Assembly (NCBI GenBank): GCA_009929975.1
Contig: RZZF01000122.1
Span: forward strand, 1-5,961
Reading direction: 5' to 3'
From: Clostridia bacterium
GTDB taxonomy: Bacteria; Bacillota; Clostridia; Saccharofermentanales; UBA5734
DNA length: 5,961 nucleotides
Positions within the stretch are counted from its first letter, which is position 1; the number at the start of each line of letters is the position of its first letter. The position numbers and the translations under genes are program-made. The notes beneath the pieces were generated by a model. The model was not told where the DNA came from and made no database searches. It was given only the letters and a program-made list of their open reading frames with translations. Below, piece after piece: positions 1 to 5,837 of this stretch.

Positions 1-179
1 CCTCAGTGACGGTCACGGTTTATCCTGTTGTCTTTTACGGACAGATGATTCCTGAAGTCGCCTGGCAGATCCAGGAACGGGTCAAGGCCGATGTTGAGAA
101 GTACACCGGTCTGACCGTGGAAGCGGTCAATGTGCATGTCAAGGGCGTTGTCGCCAGAGAGGCAGGTCAAACAGCATGA
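1..179 (+). CDS. Asp23/Gls24 family envelope stress protein, C-terminal part (5' end outside window)
   Basis: Only the last 58 codons are present, read in frame from base 3 to a TGA at 177-179. The fragment has the closing part of the Asp23 fold: alternating beta residues (VTVTVYPVV), then the typical IPEVAWQIQERVK stretch, then YTGL and a VNVHVKGV strand. The tyrosine-containing YG..IPEVAW signature is a strong family mark. Asp23 proteins are small soluble proteins that gather at the cell membrane and are linked to envelope and alkaline stress; in Staphylococcus aureus, AmaP anchors Asp23. The next gene here encodes AmaP, which fits. By position, upstream of nusB, this is the counterpart of Bacillus subtilis yqhY, though Asp23 paralogues are common and the exact orthologue is not settled. 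Its stop codon overlaps the amaP start in an ATGA. The fragment ends in a short hydrophilic tail (REAGQTA). Confidence 0.93.
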   Translation, partial: SVTVTVYPVVFYGQMIPEVAWQIQERVKADVEKYTGLTVEAVNVHVKGVVAREAGQTA

Positions 180-727
180 ATGGTCTGATCCGTGTGATTC
201 TGATACTGTTTTCTTTTGCCGCCGCTGTCTTTTCTGTCGTCTTTCTGCTGATGCTCCTGAATGCCGATGTGCTCAGCGGCATGATTCTTCTGCTTACCCG
301 GATGACGGAACAGGCCTCGATCCGCCTGACCATGGTGATATTCTGGATCGCGGTTCTGGTTCTTTGTGTCGGTGCCATGGTCTATGGGATCATGACCGGC
401 CGTCTGCGCCGGACCCGGATCCGGTCGACTGAAATCGGCAGCATAGACATCGGCGTTGATGCCATTGAAAGCATCGCGCTCAACGCGGCCCGTTCAGCAC
501 AAGGTGGCATCAAGCAGGCAAGGGCCCGCGCGCTGCCTTATAAAGGCGGCAAACTGCGTCTGGTTTTGACAACCGTCCTGTATTCTGATGTGGAAGTTCC
601 GGCCATGATGGTTCGTGTGCAGGACCGGGTCAAGAAGGACATTGAACGGTATACAGGGATTGAAGTCGCCCAGGTCATTGTCCGGGTCAGCCGGGTTGAA
701 GCGATTTCAGCCAGAATTGAGCGCTGA
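176..727 (+). CDS. amaP: Alkaline shock response membrane anchor protein AmaP
   Basis: This encodes 183 residues. Two hydrophobic segments are clear, at about residues 4-28 and 51-74. A basic stretch (RLRRTRIR, 76-83) follows the second one, which suggests the C-terminal part faces the cytoplasm. From about residue 86 to 175 there is an Asp23-like domain: a GSIDIGVDAIESIALNAAR start, then a region ending in VQDRVKKDIERYTGIEV that closely resembles the end of the upstream protein. This layout of a two-pass hairpin plus an Asp23-like domain is that of AmaP, which tethers Asp23 to the membrane in S. aureus. The ATG at 176 shares an ATGA with the upstream stop and has a purine-rich GAGAGG at 157-162, somewhat far from the start. 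The length is usual for the family. A coupled role with the preceding protein is inferred from homology and adjacency. Confidence 0.9.
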   Translation: MNGLIRVILILFSFAAAVFSVVFLLMLLNADVLSGMILLLTRMTEQASIRLTMVIFWIAVLVLCVGAMVYGIMTGRLRRTRIRSTEIGSIDIGVDAIESIALNAARSAQGGIKQARARALPYKGGKLRLVLTTVLYSDVEVPAMMVRVQDRVKKDIERYTGIEVAQVIVRVSRVEAISARIER

Positions 728-728
728 G

Positions 729-965
729 ATGAAACGGTTCTGGCAGCAGCTCAGTGAACACTTCAAGGATCGACATCCCGGTGTGACCGGGGCGGTCATC
801 GGCCTGCTGCTGGCCTTATCGCTCGTTATATTCGGATTTTTTCAGACACTGTTCATTCTGCTGATGACAGGTCTTGGTTATTTTCTGGGCAGCCGTTATT
901 TCAGTGATCGGGAGACGATCCGCGGCTGGCTGGATAAATTATTGCCTCCGGGCAAGTTCCGCTGA
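729..965 (+). CDS. DUF2273 family small membrane protein
   Basis: This encodes 78 residues. The frame is open further upstream, but the ATG at 729 is chosen: it follows the amaP stop by one base and gives the short polar N-terminus (MKRFWQQLSEHFKDRHPG) expected of this family. The centre, about residues 18-55, is almost wholly hydrophobic and could form two closely spaced membrane segments. It is followed by a polar, charged tail (SDRETIRGWLDKLLP). DUF2273 proteins have no proven activity, but they commonly sit beside asp23 and amaP in Bacillota, as here, and are thought to belong to the same membrane complex. No good Shine-Dalgarno is visible apart from a weak TTGAG at 718-722, so translation may depend on ribosomes finishing amaP. 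The GTGA-type proximity and the lack of a spacer support this. Confidence 0.87.
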   Translation: MKRFWQQLSEHFKDRHPGVTGAVIGLLLALSLVIFGFFQTLFILLMTGLGYFLGSRYFSDRETIRGWLDKLLPPGKFR

Positions 966-977
966 ACAGGAGATATT

Positions 978-1382
978 ATGAGTCGACGCGACGCACGAGA
1001 AAAAGCATTCATGCTGTTATACCAGCTTGAAATCCAGAAAGGCGCGCTGGAGGATCAGCTGACGGCGTTTATCGACACTCAGGAAATCAAACCGGGAGAT
1101 ACGGACTATTTCTCTGAACTGGTGCGCGGCGTCCGCGGCCACCTGGAGACGCTGGACGCGATCTTTGAACCGCTGCTCAAACGCTGGACAAAAGATCGCC
1201 TGCCCAGAATTGATTTATCGATTCTTCGTCTGGCTGTCTATGAAATGCGCTTTGTTGAAGCGGTCCCTGATAATGTCGCTATTTCCGAGGCTGTCCTGCT
1301 GGCGAAAAAATACAGCAGTGAAGAATCACGCTCATATATCAACGCGGTGCTCGGACGGATCAGCCAGGAGGCCGTGAAATGA
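978..1382 (+). CDS. nusB: Transcription antitermination factor NusB
   Basis: This encodes 134 residues, a usual length for NusB. NusB pairs with NusE (ribosomal protein S10) on boxA RNA and supports antitermination in rRNA operons. Visible family marks are the basic N-terminal helix (RRDAREKAFMLLYQLE), which carries the Arg-rich RNA-contacting region. Further marks are WTKDRLPRIDLSILRLAVYEM at about 69-89 and PDNVAISEAVLLAKKYSSEESRSYINAVLG at about 96-125. The last block is close to the family consensus; the usual glycine/lysine near SGKFINGVL is replaced by SRSYINAVL, an ordinary variation. The ATG at 978 is preceded by AGGAG at 968-972 with 5 bases between, an excellent ribosome site. It follows the DUF2273 gene by 12 bases and overlaps xseA by four bases (ATGA). 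Confidence 0.97.
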   Translation: MSRRDAREKAFMLLYQLEIQKGALEDQLTAFIDTQEIKPGDTDYFSELVRGVRGHLETLDAIFEPLLKRWTKDRLPRIDLSILRLAVYEMRFVEAVPDNVAISEAVLLAKKYSSEESRSYINAVLGRISQEAVK

Positions 1383-2605
1383 GTCAGCCGATCTCAGTCG
1401 TTCAGCTGAATCGCTATGTCAGCCGGCTGCTTGAGCAGGACGCTCATCTCAATCCCGTCATGGTCAGAGGCGAAATATCCGGCTTTCGGGCCTATCCATC
1501 CGGTCATTTGTATTTTTCCCTGAAAGATGAGCAGGCATCAGTCAGCTGCGTCATGTTCCGCGGCCAGGCACAGCGGCTGCGCTATCGGCCGGCCAATGGA
1601 GACCAGGTCATCGCGACGGCCAAAGCGGGACTCTATGACCGTGACGGGCGTTTCCAGCTCTATGTCAGTGATATGGTCTCCGATGGCCAGGGTGATCTGC
1701 ATCTTGCCTTTGAACAATTGAAGAAAAAGCTTGAACAGGAAGGCCTTTTCGCTGCGGACCGGAAAAAACCGATTCCCCGGCTGCCTCACCTGATCGGTGT
1801 CGCGACATCGTCATCCGGTGCCGTTATTCGTGATATCATCCAGGTGCTGGGGCGGCGTTTCGAAAATTTCAGACTTCAGTTGATTCCCGTACCGGTTCAG
1901 GGACCGGATGCGGCTCCGGCCATCGCGACCGCGATTGAGCGTTTCAACGAACGGGGAGAGGCGGATGTCCTGATTGTCGGACGAGGCGGTGGATCCATTG
2001 AGGATCTGTGGGCTTTCAATGAGCAAATCGTCGCGCGCGCGGTTGCGGCGTCTCAGATCCCGGTCATTTCAGCGGTCGGGCATGAAACAGATTTCACAAT
2101 CTGCGATTTCGTCGCGGATATGCGGGCGCCTACTCCATCAGCCGCGGCAGAACTGGCCATGCCGGTTAAAAGCGAAGCGCTGCGGGCGATCGACGACCAG
2201 ACCCGTCGTCTGGCTAGAGCGCTGAAGCAGCAGTTGACATGGCAGCGTCAGCACCTGCGGCACATGACGGAAAACCGTGTGTTCCGTCAACCACTGGAGC
2301 GGTTCGAACGTGAACGGATGGATCTTGACCAGTTGTACCGCCGACTGCATCAGAGCAGCCGGCTGCATTTGAACCGCCATCAGCAGCAACTGGCGATTCT
2401 GGCTCATCAGCTGGACGCGCTCAGTCCACTCAAAGTGCTCAGCCGTGGCTACGGCCTTGTTCAATCCGCACATGACGGCCGTACGATCAAGTCGACGGCC
2501 CTGATAAATTCCGGTGACCTGATTGATGTCTGGCTCAGTGACGGTGTTCTTGACTGCCAGGTACGTCAGGTCAGGGACAGGAGGATCATCCATGACGCAG
2601 AATAA
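1379..2605 (+). CDS. xseA: Exodeoxyribonuclease VII large subunit
   Basis: This encodes 408 residues. XseA is the catalytic subunit of exonuclease VII, a cytoplasmic nuclease that trims single-stranded DNA from either end into short oligonucleotides. In order: an N-terminal OB-fold for single-stranded DNA (about 4-100, with VRGEISGFRAYPSGHLYFSLKD); the catalytic domain (about 125-265); a long charged and Gln-rich helical region (about 265-345), expected to be a coiled coil that binds XseB copies; and a small C-terminal domain with LSRGYGLV at 354-361. Catalytic-domain motifs are SSSGAVIRDI, GRGGGSIEDLWAFNE and SAVGHETDFT..DFVADMRAPTPSAAAE. By motif position, D152, R202, H235 and D238 match E. 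coli residues reported as essential (D155, R205, H238, D241). The first motif has SSSG where TSPTG is usual. AGGAGG at 1366-1371 lies 7 bases before the ATG. The stop TAA is followed at once by TAG. Confidence 0.97.
   Translation: MSQPISVVQLNRYVSRLLEQDAHLNPVMVRGEISGFRAYPSGHLYFSLKDEQASVSCVMFRGQAQRLRYRPANGDQVIATAKAGLYDRDGRFQLYVSDMVSDGQGDLHLAFEQLKKKLEQEGLFAADRKKPIPRLPHLIGVATSSSGAVIRDIIQVLGRRFENFRLQLIPVPVQGPDAAPAIATAIERFNERGEADVLIVGRGGGSIEDLWAFNEQIVARAVAASQIPVISAVGHETDFTICDFVADMRAPTPSAAAELAMPVKSEALRAIDDQTRRLARALKQQLTWQRQHLRHMTENRVFRQPLERFERERMDLDQLYRRLHQSSRLHLNRHQQQLAILAHQLDALSPLKVLSRGYGLVQSAHDGRTIKSTALINSGDLIDVWLSDGVLDCQVRQVRDRRIIHDAE
2579..2584 (+). promoter_or_regulatory. Ribosome binding site that sets the xseB start
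   Basis: A perfect AGGAGG lies inside the end of xseA, 7 bases before the ATG at 2592. The same frame is open 23 codons further upstream to an ATG at 2523. That stretch reads against xseA, has no such site and has no XseB-like sequence, so 2592 is the better start. Confidence 0.85.
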
Positions 2606-2891
2606 TAGCATCGGGCAAGCCATTGATCAGCCGGCAGATGCCGGTCAGCCTGAAAAGGAAACCGGGCTCAGCTATGAAAAAGCGACCGCTGAGCTCGAAG
2701 TGATCGTTCATCGTCTTGAATCAGGCGAACTGTCGCTGGAACAGTCAGTTGAATTGTTCCAGAAAGGCATGAATCTGGCAAAGATCTGTACGACCCGTCT
2801 CAATGAGATAGAAGCCCGGATTACCCAACTGATCGAGCAGGCAGATGGCCAGATCGTCGAGGCAGAATTGGGAGAGAAGGGCGATGACTGA
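2592..2891 (+). CDS. xseB: Exodeoxyribonuclease VII small subunit
   Basis: This encodes 99 residues. XseB is the non-catalytic subunit; several copies wrap the helical part of XseA and are needed for a stable, active enzyme. The conserved core spans about residues 26-80: LSYEKATAELEVIVHRLESGELSLEQSVELFQKGMNLAK, then a second helix (TTRLNEIEARITQLIEQ). This is the helical hairpin of the family, with the typical E..I...LE.GEL.L..S...F..G pattern. The first 25 residues (MTQNNSIGQAIDQPADAGQP...) form a polar, Gln/Asp/Pro-rich extension before the core. Most relatives have only about five to eight residues there. No ATG, GTG or TTG occurs in frame between 2592 and the core, so the extension is probably real. 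The gene overlaps xseA by 14 bases and ispA by 8, so the three are likely translated in a coupled way. Confidence 0.95.
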   Translation: MTQNNSIGQAIDQPADAGQPEKETGLSYEKATAELEVIVHRLESGELSLEQSVELFQKGMNLAKICTTRLNEIEARITQLIEQADGQIVEAELGEKGDD

Positions 2892-3783
2892 TTTCAACGA
2901 AAAGATGTCATACTGGCAGCAGCTGATTGAGGCCCGGCTGCCTGACTGTCTGCCGCAAGTCGAGGACCGTGAAGGCGGGCATGTGACTCAGGCGGCCCGC
3001 TACAGTCTTCTGGCCGGAGGAAAACGCCTGCGGCCTGTTCTGGCACTGGCGGCCGGCGAATTGTTCGGATTGTCTGAAATGGTGATGATGCCTTATGCCT
3101 GTGCGATTGAAATGATTCACACCTACTCCCTGGTCCATGATGATCTGCCCAGTATGGATAATGATGAATTACGCCGTGGCCGTCCGACCGCCCATGTGGT
3201 GTACGGTGAGGCAATGGCGATTCTGGCCGGCGACCTGCTGCTGAACCGGGCGGCTGAAATTCTACTCGAAGCTGCCGTTGAACAAGGATCGCGGGCGGCC
3301 AGGGCTGGTCTGGAGATCATGACGGCAGCCGGCGGCAGTGGTATGATTGCTGGACAATCGCTCGATCTGGCGGCTGAGGGCAACGTCATCACGGCGGATG
3401 AACTGAAACAACTGCAGCGGAAGAAGACCGGGGCGCTGTTGTCCGCCCCTTTGCTTGCGGCCGCCAGTCTGGCGCAGATTTCTCCTGAAGAAACGGCGAT
3501 CATCCGCAAATTCGCCGAATCGATCGGGCTTGCTTTTCAGATCCGTGATGATATGCTGGATGTTCTGGCTGATCAGGCTGAACTCGGCAAGACGATCGGG
3601 AAAGACCAGAGAGACAGCAAGTCGACGGTCGTCAGCCTGTATGGCCTCGAACAAGCCGGACAACTGCTGGACCAGACATTGTCCGAGGCTCGTCTGGCGG
3701 TCGAAGCCCTGGCCGCTGCCCGACCGGGCAAAACGTATTTTTTCGCCGGGCTGGTCGATTATCTGCGTCAGCGGATGTTTTGA
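2884..3783 (+). CDS. ispA: Polyprenyl synthetase, probable farnesyl diphosphate synthase
   Basis: This encodes 299 residues, matching bacterial type II farnesyl diphosphate synthases. It joins dimethylallyl and isopentenyl diphosphates into geranyl and then farnesyl diphosphate, the precursor for undecaprenyl carriers and quinones. Visible motifs are GGKRLRP (45-51, substrate diphosphate contacts), the first Asp-rich motif DDLPSMD (86-92) followed by RRGRPTAH, a KKTG (180-183), the second Asp-rich motif RDDMLD (221-226), and GKTIGKD with K240. The two-residue insertion in the first Asp motif, and tyrosine 81 five residues before it (TYSLVHDD), are the known chain-length marks of a C15-producing enzyme. 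The start at 2884 is preferred over an upstream in-frame ATG at 2845: it is preceded by GGGAGAGAAGGG (2870-2881) and gives the normal N-terminus. It overlaps xseB by 8 bases. A geranylgeranyl product cannot be fully excluded. Confidence 0.95.
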   Translation: MTDFNEKMSYWQQLIEARLPDCLPQVEDREGGHVTQAARYSLLAGGKRLRPVLALAAGELFGLSEMVMMPYACAIEMIHTYSLVHDDLPSMDNDELRRGRPTAHVVYGEAMAILAGDLLLNRAAEILLEAAVEQGSRAARAGLEIMTAAGGSGMIAGQSLDLAAEGNVITADELKQLQRKKTGALLSAPLLAAASLAQISPEETAIIRKFAESIGLAFQIRDDMLDVLADQAELGKTIGKDQRDSKSTVVSLYGLEQAGQLLDQTLSEARLAVEALAAARPGKTYFFAGLVDYLRQRMF

Positions 3784-3793
3784 CCGCCCTACT

Positions 3794-3797
3794 GGAG
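3794..3797 (+). promoter_or_regulatory. Ribosome binding site that sets the dxs start
   Basis: GGAG, within CTGGAG, lies 5 bases before the ATG at 3803. The dxs frame stays open for 116 codons further upstream, but that stretch overlaps ispA and does not look like DXS. This site and the family N-terminus fix the start at 3803. Confidence 0.8.
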
Positions 3798-3802
3798 TCA
3801 TC

Positions 3803-5752
3803 ATGGGAAACATTTTGCCAACAATCGATCAGCCGGAAAAGCTGCGTGATCTGAGCACCGGCGAGCTTGAGCAGCTGGCCGGGGAAATTCGCAGCCTGAT
3901 CATCGAGACAGTGTCGACCAATGGCGGCCATCTGGCCTCCAATCTCGGGGTTGTCGACTTAACACTCGCGCTGCTGCGAGTCTTCGATTTTCAGCATGAC
4001 CGCATTGTCTTCGATGTCGGCCACCAGGCTTATACGTATAAAATCCTGACCGGCCGGCAGGGCCAGTTCTGCACCCTGCGCCAGATGGGCGGTTTGTCCG
4101 GCTTTCCCAAACAAGAAGAAAGTTGTTTTGATTTTTTCAATACCGGCCACAGCAGCACATCCATCTCTGCCGCGCTCGGTCTCAGCCGGGCATTGCAGCA
4201 TCGCAACCGGGCCGCTCACGCGATCGCGGTGATCGGTGACGGCGCGCTGACCGGCGGGATGTCGTTTGAGGCCATGAATGATGCCGGCCAGTCCGGTGAG
4301 AACCTGATTGTGATTCTCAATGACAACCAGATGTCGATCAGCCCGAATGTCGGCGGCTTATCCCGTCATCTGGAAAACCTGCGCATTTCAACCCTGTATA
4401 TCAAGACAAAAAACCGGATCGAAAGGATCATGAATCGAATTCCCCTGATCGGCCGGCCATTCTACCGGATGATGCTTCTGTTCAAGCGAACCACCCGTCT
4501 GGCTTTGCAGCAACAGGGTATTTTGTTTGAACAACTGGGTTTCAAATACTATGGCCCGATTGATGGCCATGATATTGAATCGATGGAGGACCATCTGCGG
4601 GTGATCCGTGAACAGAAAGGTCCGATTCTGCTGCATGTCCTGACCCAGAAGGGGAAAGGTTATAAATTTGCCGAAGAATCACCCGATCTTTACCACGGAG
4701 TCGCCCCGTTTGTGATTGAAAACGGAGTGGTGAACGGTCATTCGACTAATCCGAAAAAACTGTCTTTCTCTGAAGTTTTCGGCCAGCACCTGACCCGCAT
4801 AGCAGCCAGACAGACGCAGATCTGCGCGATCTCTGCCGCGATGACAGCAGGAACCGGCCTGAGTTCTTTTGCTTCAGCCTATCCAGCCAGATTCTATGAT
4901 GTCGGCATTGCCGAACAGCATGCGATGACCCTGGCCGCAGGCTTGGCGGCTGGCGGCATGCGTCCGGTCATCACACTTTATTCAACCTTCCTGCAGCGCG
5001 CCTATGATCAGCTGCTGCACGATGTCTGTCTGCAATGCCTGCCGGTGCTTCTGATGGTTGACCGTGCCGGAATTGTCGGTGAAGATGGGGAGACCCATCA
5101 GGGGATCTATGATTTGAGCCTGCTGCTGCCGCTGCCGGGGCTGCAGATCTATTGTCCGGCGGATTTCGCTCAGCTGCGTGAGCAGATGGATTCGATTCTG
5201 GCGGATCCGAGCTCCGGACCGATGGCGATCCGCTATCCGCGTGGCGGTGAATGGCCCCAGACGCTGCCACTGCCGCTGCAGGAGACTGAGCATGGCACCT
5301 TGCCGCGGGCGATTGCCGATCTGCCGGATCGGCTGCCGATTCAACAGGCCCGCTGCCTGCGTCGTGGAATTGATATCTCACTGTTTGCGCTGGGAACCAT
5401 GGCCGGACCGGCTCTGGCCGCCGCAGACCTGCTTGATCAGCAGAATATCAGTGCTGAAGTGATCGCGGTCAGCTGCGCCAAACCCATTGACCTGAAGCGG
5501 CTGGCGGTCTCGGCTGATAAAACCCGTCATGTGCTCTTTATCGAGGAATCCGTCTGCGAAGGTGGACTTGGCCACAATACGCTGCCGGCTCTGTATCAGC
5601 TGATTCCCGGCCTGCGTGGGACCTGCCTCGGGGTTGAAGATCATCCGCTCTGCCAGGGAAGCCGTGACCAGCTGCTGCAGCTGGCGAAACTTCAACCTGA
5701 AGGAATCGCCGAAACCGCGCTGAATGTCTTAAAACTGAACAAAACGGAGTGA
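3803..5752 (+). CDS. dxs: 1-deoxy-D-xylulose-5-phosphate synthase
   Basis: This encodes 649 residues, slightly longer than the usual 620-640. The cytoplasmic enzyme uses thiamine diphosphate and Mg2+ to join pyruvate and glyceraldehyde 3-phosphate, the first committed step of the MEP isoprenoid pathway; the product also feeds thiamine and pyridoxal synthesis. The thiamine-diphosphate N-terminal domain (about 1-300) has GGHLASNLGVVDLT with H43, DVGHQAYTYKILTG with H74, GHSSTSISAALG, and the cofactor motif GDGALTGG (145-152) leading to NDNQMSIS (173-180). The central transketolase-like domain (about 320-480) has DVGIAEQHA with catalytic E371, YSTFLQRAYDQ with R399, DRAGIVGEDGETHQG with R421, D428 and H432, and RYPRGG. 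The C-terminal domain (about 520-645) has ALGTM and the EE..CEGGLG block. All key residues are intact. The gene starts 19 bases after ispA, so the two isoprenoid genes are probably cotranscribed. Confidence 0.98.
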   Translation: MGNILPTIDQPEKLRDLSTGELEQLAGEIRSLIIETVSTNGGHLASNLGVVDLTLALLRVFDFQHDRIVFDVGHQAYTYKILTGRQGQFCTLRQMGGLSGFPKQEESCFDFFNTGHSSTSISAALGLSRALQHRNRAAHAIAVIGDGALTGGMSFEAMNDAGQSGENLIVILNDNQMSISPNVGGLSRHLENLRISTLYIKTKNRIERIMNRIPLIGRPFYRMMLLFKRTTRLALQQQGILFEQLGFKYYGPIDGHDIESMEDHLRVIREQKGPILLHVLTQKGKGYKFAEESPDLYHGVAPFVIENGVVNGHSTNPKKLSFSEVFGQHLTRIAARQTQICAISAAMTAGTGLSSFASAYPARFYDVGIAEQHAMTLAAGLAAGGMRPVITLYSTFLQRAYDQLLHDVCLQCLPVLLMVDRAGIVGEDGETHQGIYDLSLLLPLPGLQIYCPADFAQLREQMDSILADPSSGPMAIRYPRGGEWPQTLPLPLQETEHGTLPRAIADLPDRLPIQQARCLRRGIDISLFALGTMAGPALAAADLLDQQNISAEVIAVSCAKPIDLKRLAVSADKTRHVLFIEESVCEGGLGHNTLPALYQLIPGLRGTCLGVEDHPLCQGSRDQLLQLAKLQPEGIAETALNVLKLNKTE

Positions 5753-5790
5753 GATCGGCCCCCTTTTGCTTTCATACGGATGCGGACGGC

Positions 5791-5812
5791 TCTGATTTCA
5801 GTTATAATCAGA
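5791..5812. repeat. Perfect 7-base inverted repeat upstream of nadK
   Basis: TCTGATT (5791-5797) and AATCAGA (5806-5812) are exact reverse complements separated by 8 bases, and the right arm overlaps the TATAAT hexamer. A further TCAGA at 5818-5822 could pair with the left arm in place of the first copy. The arrangement would suit a repressor operator or a weak RNA hairpin near the start of the nadK transcript. The arms are short and AT-rich, so chance is possible. Confidence 0.45.
5803..5808 (+). promoter_or_regulatory. nadK: Candidate -10 promoter element for nadK
   Basis: A perfect TATAAT lies 29 bases before the nadK ATG, which would put a transcript start near 5815 and leave a short leader holding the ribosome site. 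No good -35 is seen: the best-spaced hexamer, TGCGGA at 5781-5786 with 16 bases between, matches TTGACA poorly. The base context is not a true extended -10 either. If real, the promoter may be weak or need an activator. Confidence 0.35.
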
Positions 5813-5826
5813 CTCAGTCAGATCTG

Positions 5827-5832
5827 CGGAGG
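5827..5832 (+). promoter_or_regulatory. nadK: Ribosome binding site of nadK
   Basis: CGGAGG lies 5 bases before the ATG at 5838. It is a strong Shine-Dalgarno match and fixes the start of the truncated gene at the window end. Confidence 0.8.
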
Positions 5833-5837
5833 TAGCC

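Larger units (their letters stand above)
5753..5837 (+). other. Intergenic spacer between dxs and nadK
   Basis: This 85-base spacer is the only sizeable gap in the window; the other junctions have gaps of at most 19 bases or overlap. Its first part has a CCCCCTTTT run (5760-5767) but no convincing stem before it, so I do not call a terminator. The second half is AT-richer and holds a candidate -10 hexamer, an inverted repeat, the short near-palindromes GACTCAGTC (5811-5819) and CAGATCTG (5819-5826), and the nadK ribosome site. No credible small gene was found; an ATG at 5780 opens only about 28 codons without a ribosome site. Confidence 0.8.

Noticed and set aside
130..432. A 100-codon + strand open frame over the amaP start
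   Set aside because: It is Cys/Asp/Arg-rich, lacks any family likeness, and lies over the asp23-family end and amaP, which are clearly coding in other frames.
2032..2041. Alternating CGCGCGCGCG that could adopt Z-form DNA
   Set aside because: It is explained by ordinary codons in a conserved stretch of XseA (IVARAVAA) and is too short to be notable.
2138..2623. A 161-codon open frame on the - strand
   Set aside because: It lies opposite conserved xseA codons, and no known family is recognised. The same holds for the other - strand frames under xseB, ispA and dxs.
3455..3802. The dxs frame stays open for 116 codons upstream, within ispA
   Set aside because: The stretch overlaps conserved ispA sequence, gives a Trp/Arg/Cys-rich peptide unlike DXS, and has no ribosome site. 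The start at 3803 gives a normal DXS N-terminus.
2623..3837. Shared GATCAGCCGG near the starts of xseB and dxs, both coding for IDQP
   Set aside because: Ten shared bases at two places, with no similar flanks, is expected by chance given the GATC-rich composition.
5760..5767. CCCCCTTTT run after dxs as a terminator
   Set aside because: No GC-rich stem precedes the T run, and the run is short.
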